Assembly (NCBI RefSeq): GCF_010093535.1
Contig: NW_022985183.1
Coordinates: forward strand, 1,039,359-1,103,358
Source of the DNA: Lindgomyces ingoldianus
Lineage: Eukaryota; Ascomycota; Dothideomycetes; Pleosporales; Lindgomycetaceae
Reading direction: 5' to 3'
Length of the DNA: 64,000 nt
Part shown: positions 1-11,224 of the stretch, piece by piece
How positions within the stretch are numbered: position 1 is the first letter of the stretch
Layout: the number at the start of each line of letters is the position of its first letter
Program-made: the position numbers and the translations under genes
The notes under the pieces: model-generated
Seen by the model: the letters and a program-made list of their open reading frames with translations, nothing else
What the model was told of the DNA's origin: nothing
Databases searched by the model: none

Positions 1-2625
1 TATTATTACTGCCTTTAATAAGCTAAAAATAGTAAAGGGTAATAAGTAGCTAACAGTGTTTTAGACCTAATATAGACTATTTAAGTACCTAGTAATGCCC
101 TTTAGCTTAGCTAACACGCCTAGTACTTTTTAACATTTTATAAATAACTTACTTTAACCCTACTTAGATATGTTCTGCACTGCGTATATTAATAATATTT
201 TAATCTACAGTAATAGCCTTTTAGAGCATAAACAGCATGTACGCCTAGTGCTAAAGGCTATAGAAGAAGTAGGTCTGTAACTTAACATAGACAAATGTAA
301 GTTCTACTAATTAAAGGTTACATATTTAGGATATGTAATTACTACAGATAGCATCTAAATAGACCCTGTTAAAGTTTAGACTGTGCTAGATTAGTAATAC
401 TTAAAGGATGTAAAAAATATTTAAGCCTTTATAGAATTTGCTAACTTTTACTAATAATTTATTAATAACTTCTTATAGTAAGTAAGCCCTATAATTACAC
501 TTACTAAAAAAAAGATTTAATTTAACTTTAACTTAAATTACTAATAGTCTTTTAACTAGCTAAAAAAAGCCTTTACTAAAGCTCTAATACTCTACTATTT
601 TAACTTTAAACTACTAATACTTATAGAAGCTAATGCCTTAGACTATGTAGTAGTAGGAGTTCTCTTCTAGACTAAGCTAGACAGGACTATTAGGCCTATT
701 ACATACTTCTTAAAAAGAATAAGTCCTACAAAAGGCAATTATAAAATCTATAATAAAGAATTACTTGCTATAGTATGCTGCTTTAAATAATAGTAACTTA
801 AACTAGAAGGTGCAGCGCATCTAATACAGGTTCTATTTAACTATAAGAACTTATAGTACTTTGCAACTATAAAACAACTTAGCTACTAATAAGCTTATTA
901 GTTTAAATACTTATTTTATTTTAATTTTAAGATTACTTATTATTCTAGTTAAGATAGAGGGAAACTAGATGCCCTTATAAAGTAATCCTAAGACGTCTCT
1001 GCTTAGAAAGAAGTGTAAAAAGCTTAACACTAAACTTTACTTTAACTTAAGCTATTTTTAGACCTTAACTTAAACAAAATAAATTAGATAATTAATTAAA
1101 TTATTATTAATAAGTATCTAAATAATAAATTTATCTAAGAAACCTTAGACCTGCTCTAAAACAGCACTAGTTAGTTAAAGAAAGTAACACTAGCTAACTA
1201 TAAAAACTAAAATAGTAAGCTATATTACTATAACTAACTTATAATTTTTAATTTTAATAAACTAAGAATTAAACTACTTTAAATTATACATAACTTACTT
1301 GTTAAAGGACACCTAGGCAGAGGAAAGACTCTTAACCTACTACAGAGAGAGTACTACTAGCCCCGCATGTTCTATACTGTACGCTAATACATATTATGTT
1401 GCTATACTTACTGTAAAGTAAAGGCCTCTTAAAAAAAGTATAATAGCCTGCTTAAACTACTCCTAATCTCTAAATAAGCTTAAAAAGACATATTAATTAA
1501 TTTTATTATAAACCTACTTTTATCTAAAAAGTACATAAATATTATAGTAGTTATTAATTACTTAACTAAGTATTAATACTTAATACTATGTTTCTCTATA
1601 ACTGCCCTTAATATAGCCTAGTTATTCTACTAATACATATAAGTTTACTATAGCCTACCTAACATAATTATATTAGACAGAGGTACGCAGTTTGTCTTAG
1701 CCTTCTAAGATAAACTCTGTAAATAGCTCTAAATTATTCTTTATCTATCTATAGCTTTTTACCTAGAGACTAACAGCTAGACTAAGAACATAAACGCTAT
1801 AATAAAATAAGTTCTATAAGTGTACATAAACTACTAGTAAGATAACTAAGTAAAATAGTTAGCTATAGCATAGTTTAAAGCTAATAACATAACATCTAAA
1901 TTAACATAAGTATCTTTATTCTTAGTAAACTATAGATACTACTTTTAAATAGAATTTAAACTACTTTTAAATACTCTCTAACTAACTTATTAATCTGTAT
2001 AAGTAATAAATGTAAATAGACTTATTAATAAAATCTAAAATATATTTAAATATATTTATAAAAAGCTTACATAGGCTTAAGCTTTTTAACAAAAGTACAT
2101 AAACTAATCCTAAACCTCTACCCCTGCGTATGTAGCTAGCAAGAAGGTCTAGCTAGACGCTAGAAATATTTAAATAAACTAATAATTAAAGAAACTTAAT
2201 TAGAAGAACTTTAGCTCTTTTATAGTAGCCTATATAGTCTTATTACACGCTTACTAATTAATCCTACCTAACAGCATAAAGATACACCCTATGTTCTATG
2301 TATTATTGCTGCGCTAAGTAGGCTCTAAATCTAACTATCTACCTAAACAGCTAAACCTGCTACCTAAACTTATTATTATAAATAATAAACTAGAATATGT
2401 TATAGAAAACATTAAATAGATCTAGTTTAATAAAAAAAAACATATTTATAAATACCTTATAAAATAAACTAAATACAATAAACTGTTATAGAAACCTGCA
2501 GAAGCCTTATAAAAGAACTCTATAGTAACTTAATTTTACGCCTAATACCTATCTAAACTAAACCTGTACCCTAATAAAGACAACCTAATGCTAGAACTAC
2601 TAATGTAAAGGATTCCCTTTCTAAT
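1..2625 (+). pseudogene. Gypsy-1 pol remnant: RT, RNase H, integrase, chromodomain-like tail
   Basis: Family-typical strings can be read between stops: the RT stretch MPFSLANTPSTF around 97-132, the active-site box YINN at 185-196 where the family has YxDD, and KCKFY near 295-310. RNase H is recognisable around 600-800 (ITYFLKR, then NYKIYNKELLAIV). Integrase follows from about 1250 to 2300, and a chromodomain-like tail from about 2380 to 2560. Stops are almost all TAG or TAA at expected Gln or Trp positions. The element would have reverse-transcribed and integrated its own RNA, but both catalytic Asp codons of the RT box now read Asn, so it is dead. Domain limits are approximate. Confidence 0.9.
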
Positions 2626-2638
2626 AAAGAGGGGGTAC

Positions 2639-2956
2639 TGTTACAGTATCCTCTCTAGATCCTAGACATAACTATATTAAATGCGTACTAGAGTATTATT
2701 AGTGCACGTTTAACTTAAACATAATATAACATAGACATAAACTTAAGCATAAACTGCTTTAACACTAACTAAACCTAAAACAGGCTTAATTTATACTTAA
2801 AGTGCTTAGACTTTTAAGCTAAGTATTTAATTACTAATTTCTTTCTAAACCTTCCTATTCCTCACACAACGTCTTGTACCTACTATAATACCTTACATAG
2901 TAATTAAACTAGACCTCTGTAAAGCTCTATAACCTTACTCGTGCACAATCGTGACA
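2639..2956 (+). repeat. 3' LTR of Gypsy-1 (318 bp)
   Basis: Begins TGTTACAGTATCCTC and ends GTGCACAATCGTGACA, giving TG...CA borders. The same 318-bp unit occurs at both ends of Gypsy-3 and Gypsy-4. The right edge keeps TCG and TGA triplets that inner LTR copies have lost. Confidence 0.93.
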
Positions 2957-3238
2957 TACTTGTTTTTATTCTAAATACTATACTTAGCTTTTATGTTAGC
3001 TACTAGGTAAAACTAGCTCTAAATAACCTTTAGATCTTTATAAAGCGCTTTTTTATAATTATACTTATAATTAAACTTTATTATAAACTTAGGGCAGTGC
3101 TTAACTTACATACTAGTCTAGTTTAAGCTAACCTAGCCTAGATTGCGCTCTGTAGGCAAGGAATTAGCTATATTAGCTATAGCTATAAGCTTAAAAAAAA
3201 TCTATGTGTAATAAGCTTAAGTATGTACTTAACAACTA

Positions 3239-5104
3239 ACGTACTTTATAGGCGAGTTGCTTACACACCTAAGTTGCTTACTTTTGCTAAGACCCTACTA
3301 CACTACTTTTCTTATACTAATGCATTTCTAACAACACTACTTAAATGTGTTAAAAGAATGTTAGATGCAGCTTATGCTTTAAGCTCTTAAATAAGACACA
3401 ACACTCTCTAACTAACGCGCTGCAGCTATCTATAAAGTCCCTTAAAAGATAATAAGTAACTAACACGCTAGACAACTTTTCTAAGCTAATTATACAGCTA
3501 ACTTATAAAAGCTAGATAATAATAAGAAGCAGGTAATTATTTAGCACATACTTAAGCTAGATGCGCAAGGATTTCCCCCCTAGCTAGCAGCTATAGCTAA
3601 TATAGCTAATTCTTTACACGCTAAGCGTAATATAGGCTATGTTAGCATTAACTAGCCTAATACATTTGTTAAGTGTTACTTAGAGCTTAAAGTAAAGTTT
3701 AAGCATAAGTATAACTATAAAAGAGCTTTTTATAAAAATCCTACAGTAATTTAAGGCTAGTTTAACCTTATAAAGAATATTAAAGCTAAGTATAGCATCT
3801 AGAATAACAACATGTACAACTTTAATAAGATAAAGTTTATAATAGGCTAGATATCTACTAGAGCAGTTGTTACAGGTTTAGAGAGATAAGGACAGCTAAA
3901 AGCAGTCTAGCTAGGTAACTAGGAGTAGACAACAGCTATCTAGGGCATTAATGCTAAAGAGTAGGCTATTCTGCCTTTTATTATCTTCTAAGGTAGCAAC
4001 TACCTTTTAAACTAGTATAAAAAGGAAAATCTACTTTAAAATTAAGTTATTATAATCTCTAAGCGCAGCTAGACTACTAATTAGCTTAGTCTAGACTAGT
4101 TAAAGCACTTTAATGCGCATATAAAAAAGTATACTATTAGCAGCTACTATCTGCTAGTTATTAACAGCTATAAGAGCTATAACTTACTTTATTTCTAGTA
4201 ATACTGTAAGGATAATAAGATTATTACTATGTACATACTTTTTTACTTATTACACCTTTTATAGCTACTTAATGTGGGTTGTTTTATTTCTTTAAAGAAG
4301 GTGTATAGGTGCTAAGCTAAAAACCTTATATGTAACTAGATTACTTATATTATAAAAATAGATTTTCTACTATGCTTTAAAGCAGCCTATAATGCTATAA
4401 TTACTTCTAGTAATATCTAAAAAGGGTTTTAAGGCGCTAGATTAGTTCCTTTTAACCTATAATAAGTTATAATAGGCCTTAATGTAAAGTTGCGCACTCT
4501 ATTACTACTACTACCTATATATAATAAGCCCTAGCAGTTGTAAACTCTAAGTAATACTTTAAAACTTAGGTTATAATTAATGCTTATAAAGATAAAAATT
4601 TAAAAGCATATAAATAGTTTACTAACTTCTATAGTTAAGGTGTTTAAAAAGGTTTTAAAGGGAGCAGCAATAATTACGTATAAGCTAGTGTTAGTGTAAT
4701 AGAAAATTACTAAGCTTTAAGCAGCTAATAAGGCTGCTATGTAACATAAATTACATAAAAAAAAGTAGATTAAGGCAGAAGAGACCTTAATAATTTAGAA
4801 AGGCCTGCGCTTAACAGCTTTAAAGGAGTTTAAAGCGCGCAGTAACAGGAAGAAGGCAAAGAAGCAGGTGCAAGCTAAAGTAGGTAAGCTATCCTAAAGG
4901 CGCTGCAGACAGTGCAATTAGACTAGGCATAACGCGCAAATGTGTAAGCAAGAAGCAGAAGTAGTATCTAAATAATATTCTAGGCTGTACTGTACTATAT
5001 AGTGCCAGAGCGGGTTGTTATGGGCTATAATAGAGTTTGTTGGGGTGGGGTCTTGGCAAAAGTAAGCGACTCGGGTGTGTGAGCGACTTGCCTATAAAGT
5101 ACGT
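3239..5104 (+). mobile_element. A1: complete Fot1/pogo-like DNA transposon of family A (1866 bp), nested in B1
   Basis: Terminal inverted repeats of about 60 bp start ACGTACTTTATAGGCGAGTT on the left and mirror this on the right, flanked by TA on both sides (3237-3238 and 5105-5106). Removing the element plus one TA rebuilds B sequence as seen in B2 near 23095. Each inverted repeat contains two tandem copies of a GAGTTGCTCACACACC-type subunit. Its length equals that of A5 after removal of Gypsy-4, so 1866 bp is the family full length. The right end is less mutated than the left. Confidence 0.95.
3364..4985 (+). pseudogene. A1 transposase remnant (CENP-B-type helix-turn-helix plus DDE_1, Fot1/pogo group)
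   Basis: Read through stops, the frame shows a psq-like helix-turn-helix (RAAAIYKVP with the first residue from a lost codon, about 3425-3450) and a CENP-B-like DNA-binding part (HILKLDAQGFPP, about 3545-3585). The DDE core follows: NFNK at about 3818-3829, VINSY at 4157-4171 and LLNVGCF at about 4265-4285. The last two putative catalytic positions are 108 nt apart, giving the DD35D spacing of pogo/Fot1. All three now read AAT or AAC (Asn) where the family has Asp. A C-x2-C...C cluster near 4905-4950 (CRQCN, then TRHNAQMCK) resembles a zinc knuckle. It would have cut and pasted the element at TA sites in the nucleus. Confidence 0.9.
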
Positions 5105-6847
5105 TACCTTTTTTTTAAGCTTAGTTAGATTCCTTAATTTAGGCTAGCATTCTGCTTGTAAAGGCTGTCTAGCGCGTTAATTACCTAGTGTTATGTAAAA
5201 GACATTATAGATAGCTGCAGCGTGTTATAAAAAGAGTTTTAAGTCTTATTTAAAAGCTTAAAGAGTAAGCTGTATCTAACATTCTTTAGAAGATTTAATC
5301 TAGTGTTGTTGTTAAGGCATTATGTAGATAGGTAGAGTTTAGTAGGGGCTTGGCAAAAGTGGCCGGCCAACCTGTGTGGCTGGCTAACCTGTTAGGTACG
5401 TTATAATAAATTTAACCTTAAATTTAAAATTAAATAGATAAAAAAAGTAAGCTAAACATTACTTATTTTATAAAAGTTTTAATTATGTTTTTAACAAGTT
5501 TATAAAGTAAATAGCTATACTATAAAGTTTATTTATATTAAAGTTTATAAAAGAGTGTGTTACATTAAATACACTTCTTATAACACTGTAGAATAAATTT
5601 ACAAAGTAAGTATTAATTAAGATCTAAATATGTCTAGATTATGTTTTTATAAGCTATAGTAAGTGTATTTTAACTATAATTAGCTTATTAATTACATTAA
5701 AATAGCTTACTTTAATTACTAATATGTCTTCTGCTAGCATAAAGATAGTAAAGATAGAAAGATAGCTAAAGAAGATTAACTATCTATCTAAGGTTAGTAT
5801 TACATATAGCCTAGATTTTATTTAGATTGCGTTTAAATTGCGTCCTAATATATATTAGAATACTATAAAAGTCTAATAAAGAAGCTCTACACTACTATAC
5901 TTAGTTTAGATAATAAACTTAAAAAGTATTATAACACTATGTATAAAAACTATTTTAGCACTTTTATAACATACTCTTTTTTTACTTTAAACATAACTTT
6001 TTATAGTGTATGTAACACTATTTAATTATGTTTTAGTAACAGTCTTTAACTTTATATAGCTCTCTAGCTCTAGCAACTTTTTAAAGAAAAATAAAATAAA
6101 CTCTTAAAACTTTATTAAAAGTGCTAAAGTATATACTATATATTATGTTTATTATAAGAAGATTTAATCTTATTAGCTAATACTTTAGCGCAAATTAAAA
6201 AGTAGTAACGCTGCTTAAAAGTAAGCTAATAAAGATAATTTTTATATTACTTATAACTATAAAATAGTAAAGTAGCGCATTTATGTATTCTTTAAAGTTT
6301 AATACTTATTTTAATTACATTTATAAGTTATTTTTAACTTAATGTAGTTACACACTAACTACCTTATAACTTCTAACTATAATAGTAGTACACTAAGGCT
6401 GCTTATCTACACTATTAAAAAAAGTAAGAAGCTAAATAGTGTTATAGCTATAAGTATTTTATATTCTATTATATTTAGATAGCCTTTTAATAGCGTTTAA
6501 AAAGCATTTTATAGGCAATTAACTCTACTACTATCTTTTGCATTACTTAATTCTAGAAATTTAATGTAGTTAAGAATGCTTTATATAAGCACTGTAGTAA
6601 ATAGCTAATTAGTAGTAATAGTGTTAATAAAAATAGTAAGTAAATTAAGCCTTAAAAACATAAGTATTTATATTTAATCTTTTTTAAATAGCGTCTAACA
6701 CTAATTTACTATAGCTTTTAAGTATGTTGCTTATAATTTAAGCTATCAACTTATTAATGCTTTTAATAATATAAACTTGTTTTTTACTAAGTAAAAGAAT
6801 TAACAGAAATTTTTTATTACATAGAAAAAAAAGAAAATAAGAAGTAA

Positions 6848-6882
6848 AATAATAATAATAATAATAATAATAAGAATAATAA
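6848..6882. repeat. AAT/ATA microsatellite
   Basis: A run of AAT triplets, interrupted once by G near 6874. Confidence 0.9.
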
Positions 6883-7245
6883 TTTATATTAAGCAGATTA
6901 CATTATTACTTAATAGTGTTCTAAACCTTATTATAGCTGCATTATTATAATGCTAGGCTAGGCAAACACCTTTTTTTTTCTTATTTTCTTTGTATATTTT
7001 ATTATTAGGAGCACTTTAATTATTATAAAATAAGTTAAGAAGGTTACTAGATCTGTATTCTATTAGGTTTATATAGCGTCTGTAGGGCATTAGCATAAGA
7101 TTCCCCTTTTTAACATCTTTTTATGGGTGGGGTGGATGACCTTAGGACGTCACTGCAAACAGGCTTTAGTAGGGATTGAGTCTGGCCTAGCTCTAACTAT
7201 TAAATATGTAGAATTTGATATAACAATCTCTTCTTTAATTGAACG

Positions 7246-7492
7246 TGTTTAAAACTGCTTCATAACTAGTCTAGGACTGATTCACAGTTAGTCTAGAACT
7301 GGTTTACAGCTAGTCTAGGACTGGTTCACAGTTAGTCTAGAACTAGTTTACAGCTAGTCTAAGACTGGTTTATAACTAGTCTAGGACTGGTTTACAGCTA
7401 GTGTAGGATTAGTTTAAAACTAGTTTATAACTAGTCTAGCACTAGTTTATAGCTAGTTTAGGACTAGTTCACAGTTAGTTTAGAACTAGTTA
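7246..7492. repeat. 22-bp tandem minisatellite, about 11 copies
   Basis: Unit is close to TAGTCTAGGACTGGTTCACAG plus one variable base. Copies alternate between spared forms (ACTGGTTCACAG) and mutated forms (ACTAGTTTATAG), so CA to TA and TG to TA changes are visible inside one array. It directly follows a spared patch at 7120-7245. Confidence 0.9.
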
Positions 7493-10400
7493 AGGAAATT
7501 AATCTTAGCCCTAATATAAATTAAAACTTAAACAAAAGCTATAAATATTCTACATAAATAAAAATGTAAAAGTAACTAAGATTATATTTAAAACATATTT
7601 AGATGTACTATGTAGATTGTTTACTGTCTAAATTCTTAAGTAAATAAGTAGAATAAGTAGTTACTTATAAAGTAAAGAGAAAGCTTATAGCTTAAATTTA
7701 CTATTATATAGCTCTTTTCTATAGAGTTATTAGCACTATATATTTATGTTTTATACTTTATAGTTACACTTACTTACTTTTTTATTTCCTGCCTTACATA
7801 TATTATAAGGCGTCTTATGCTATAGCTATCTCTACACCTTTATAATTTAAAGATATAACTTTAAGTTTAGTAGTTTTTTTAAAAAAAATTAGTAACTAAA
7901 GAGTATATAAATATAATAAAGACTTACTTTTTTTATTTTTACATTTTTCTAGTATTTCTTGCTCTTTATACTAGCTTTTTTAAAGCTTTTTTTTATTAAT
8001 GCAGTAGTTGTCTCTTATCTAGTTACTAATTAAATAAAAATATAAAGACTCTTAAGTAGTGTTTATTACTTTTAGAAATTTTTAGTGCTACACTTTTTTT
8101 ATTAACTATTCTAATTAGTTTTTACTACAAGCCTTAAATTTACTATTATAAGCATGTCTTTTTTAGTCTAATTATAATCTACTTTTAATAGCATTAGAAA
8201 GTAAATTTAATTAGTTAGCTATACTCTCTAGTGTAGGCTTTATAGTGTTAGGAAAGACATTATTCTTTAAAGTTTCTTTAATAAACTTATTTAGATGTGT
8301 CTAGAAAAAGATAACACTGTCTTTTAAAATTTTTTAAAGCTTTTTAAAATTATTTATTATGTTGCTAACTTTTACTATGTTTTTATTATTATTACTACTA
8401 TTAGTGTTATAAACAGGATAGGGACAGTAGTTATATAAAGGCAGGGGGACTTATAGTAATAAAAGGAGGCTTAGGGATCTAAGCTCTTGTGCGACATGTT
8501 ATACAAGCTCTATTAGCTCTATATAGTATTCTAGACTATATTAGTTGTAGTTAAAGAGAGGGGGTAGCTAACATGCTTTTAATCTGCTTTCTGCATGTTA
8601 CCTTTAGCTCTCTATCTAGTTACAGTATACAGTACAACTAAGAATAGTAGTAGTAGACATAGTTTATAAGTTATTTTTAGTTTAAAAACACAGCCTAACA
8701 CATTTAAAATAGTACTAAAAATAAGTAGATACTTATGTTACATATGTTAAAGTTCTATTTAATATAATAAAGACACTTATATGCCTTCATCTAGATAGCA
8801 TCTAATACCTTTTTTTCTTTATTATTATTTATTTATGTAAGCTGTTACACAAAGCAAATAAGTGTAAATAAAGTCTATATTTACTTATAACTATAAATTT
8901 CTTAGTTCTTTATGCTAGTTTATAAATACTACTTTTTTTTATAGGCATGCTGTTAGTCTTATTACATAGTTTTTAATATTTAAAGAAAGGCCTCTTAAAA
9001 GTAATTAAATTGCAATATAATAACAAAGGGCTTAATATAAAAAAGGCCTACATAGTTCTTTAGCTAAGAAGAGAACGCAACATTATGTAAAGGCATAGTA
9101 ACAGATTTAGATATAACTATAAAGGCGTTTTAATAGTAAATTAATACTAATTTATATATAAATAACTATTTAGGTAATAGTAGCAGAAAGTTAGCGCATT
9201 AGTTGCTAAGATAACTCTACATAGTAGTGTGCTACATGTTAGTAGCTAGGTAAAGTTTAAATGTGTTAAAATCTAGTTTTAATTAGGGTTATAACTGCAT
9301 TCTTTTATAAGCTAAACTACATAAAGAAAGTAAAAATACTAATATTAATATACATGTTAGACTGCCTTTATAAAAAGGCTATTTTAGAGGTTAACTGCAG
9401 TAGTAGCATGCAAGGTTATAAGAGACCTATATAAATTCTATCTAAAATTATTCTAGATTTGCTCTTTATCCCTTGTACACCTAGTAGTAAGGCAGTTATA
9501 ATTACTAAGTGTAGGGTATTTAAAACATTATTATAAGTAGTTTCTAACTTATTATTACTTTCTTAGATGTCTTATTATATCTTACATAGTGCTAGAGTAA
9601 ACTAGCTTTACATAAAAACTTTATTCTTATCTTGCATAGTGTTTTAGATGCAAAGGCTATCTAAATACTATCTAAAGTTACTTTTATCTTACACACATTC
9701 TGCGCAAGATACTACTTGTTTTTTAGTATATTCTATAGTTTACGTTATGTTCTCTTTCTAGGTAAAAATTAGGTAGGATTAGTTACTATCTAGACTAGGA
9801 CTTATCCTAGACTAGTTCTAAACCTACTTAGTATTATTCTATATTCCTACTATTGCTTAGCTACATCTTTTTTTCCCTACTTTATGTATTCTAACATTCT
9901 ACTATTAAAAGGTAGTTAATGTATGTTACCTTTTACTTCTCTTTCTATCTACTTTTAATTATGTTTGTGTTACTATAGTACTACTCTAGCTATCTCTTAA
10001 TACCCTTAAACCTCTACTAGAGAAATACATCTAGTCTCCTCTACTTAAACAACCTCTTAGTCCTAACAACAAGATACTAAAACTAAAAAATATATTATTT
10101 AATAATAATTTTAATAATGTATATAATGTCTTATATAACTCTTTTAATAGCTAATTAAATAACTTTATAAGATAGCTTTAAGGTCTAGGGTAAATACACT
10201 ATTTTTATGTCTAGTACAAATTTCCCTTTATAATAGCTAAACTTACTTGCGTTAAGTTAATTTCTAAATACCTTTTAACACATTCTAGTAGCTATATGAT
10301 AGTAATTAATATAAGTAACTTTTATAGTAACTATAAACTACTTATTAAAGCTTTATAAGTATATATTTATTAAACCTAAATAGATTTTAATTTTAATAGA

Positions 10401-10796
10401 TTTAAAGTATAATACACAGTACTCTCTTAACTAGAAGGTGTTATAGAAGCTAACTACATCTACTTACTTAGGTGTCCCCTATATGCGCTAGACTATGCAG
10501 TGCAAAGGCATTAAAGCTTGCTAGTATATATATTCTAACTTGCTGCATATAACGCACACACATGTTATAACTTACACATAGAAAATAATTATAAATAAAA
10601 AAGCTTTATTTAAGGTTTCTAAGACCTTGTTACAGCCAACAGACCGACTGTAATAACCTAATTAGCTGTCCCACACAGCCTAAACGACGTCGGATGGAAA
10701 ACACTTAACCCCACGCTGAACAAATTACGTGACAGGACGGATAAGGAATAGCTCTAGCTTTTAGACAAAAGCCTAGCAGAGTGCATTATCTAATAA

Positions 10797-10868
10797 ATGA
10801 TGCAGGCTTGCAGGCTTGCAGGCTATGCAGGCTAGGTAGCATGCAAGCATGCAAACATGCAAAGCATG
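10797..10868. repeat. Short iterations inside the Gypsy-2 5' LTR (GCAGGCTT and GCATGCAA types)
   Basis: Repeats of TGCAGGCT are followed by repeats of GCATGCAAACAT. The 3' LTR has the first set but lacks most of the second, which accounts for the 25-bp length difference. Confidence 0.8.
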
Positions 10869-10992
10869 TAAACACTATGTATATAGTCTTAATCACAACT
10901 ATAGTTAGAAGGTTGTAATTACTATTTAGTCTTTACCTACTTAATAGACTAAAAGGCATTAAAACCTTTATAAAAAGGACATTGCTGCCTTA

Positions 10993-11016
10993 TATATCTT
11001 GCACTATATATACCTC
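10993..11016 (+). promoter_or_regulatory. Putative LTR core promoter (TATA region) of Gypsy-2
   Basis: A TATATCTTGCAC plus TATATATACCTC block lies mid-LTR, where a TATA box is expected. The same 24-bp block, in the same orientation relative to the element, occurs in the Gypsy-6 LTRs, whose sequences otherwise differ. Function is inferred from position and conservation. Confidence 0.55.
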
Positions 11017-11224
11017 CTTTCCTATCCTTATAGATTAGGTTTGCTAAGCTCCCTATACAGCTACTAGGCTAAACTACAACCTGCCCCTCTTATCTTGCTA
11101 GCCCCTACACTCTGCTTAACAGACTGTACACCTAAATAGCTAAGTTCTATCCCTTTTCTGTTAACATTATAATAGGCTGTTGTACTTCTAAAAATACTAT
11201 TTTACTAAAGTAAGAATTATAACA

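Larger units (their letters stand above)
1..2956 (+). mobile_element. Gypsy-1: 3' part of a Ty3/gypsy (chromovirus-type) LTR retrotransposon, RIP-degraded
   Basis: The window opens inside the reverse transcriptase of this element; gag, protease and the 5' LTR lie upstream. Visible parts in order are RT, RNase H, integrase, a chromodomain-like tail, a purine-rich tract just before the LTR (about 2624-2637) and the 3' LTR. Gypsy-3 and Gypsy-4 in this window are near-full-length relatives with the same LTR and gene order. The flank to the right is family B transposon sequence, so Gypsy-1 inserted into B1. The target duplication cannot be checked because the left end is missing. Confidence 0.93.
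2957..5401 (-). mobile_element. B1: Fot1/pogo-like DNA transposon of family B, left side interrupted by Gypsy-1
   Basis: The right end is a family B terminal repeat (about 5345-5401, ending GTACGT followed by target TA at 5402-5403). It carries two tandem GGCCGGCCAAC-type subrepeats. 2957-3236 matches the same internal segment in B2 (about 22812-23085), and 5107-5401 continues directly after it, so A1 interrupts a single copy. The transposase N-terminal side is at the right, so the copy lies on the minus strand. The rest should lie left of Gypsy-1, outside the window. Confidence 0.85.
5404..10627. other. Unassigned, heavily mutated AT-rich stretch with small repeats
   Basis: No element borders or family motifs could be assigned here. 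Contents I can point to are an AAT microsatellite near 6850, a less mutated patch at about 7120-7245 (keeps TGG, TGA and TCA), the 22-bp minisatellite at 7246-7492, and two loosely similar segments at about 8567-8630 and 9911-9965. The rest is probably older transposon sequence mutated beyond recognition. Confidence 0.6.
10628..11224 (+). repeat. 5' LTR of Gypsy-2 (597 bp)
   Basis: Begins TGTTACAGCCAACAGACC and ends AATTATAACA. The first ~150 bp keep CCGACTG, GACGTCGGATGG and GTGACAGGACGG; the second half is mutated. It is 25 bp longer than the 3' LTR because of extra GCATGCAA/ACATGCAA iterations around 10840-10866. Confidence 0.93.

Noticed and set aside
9770..9830. CTAGACTAGG-type inverted motifs as possible element ends
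   Set aside because: Short CTAG-rich words are common throughout the mutated DNA and no matching partner or target duplication was found.
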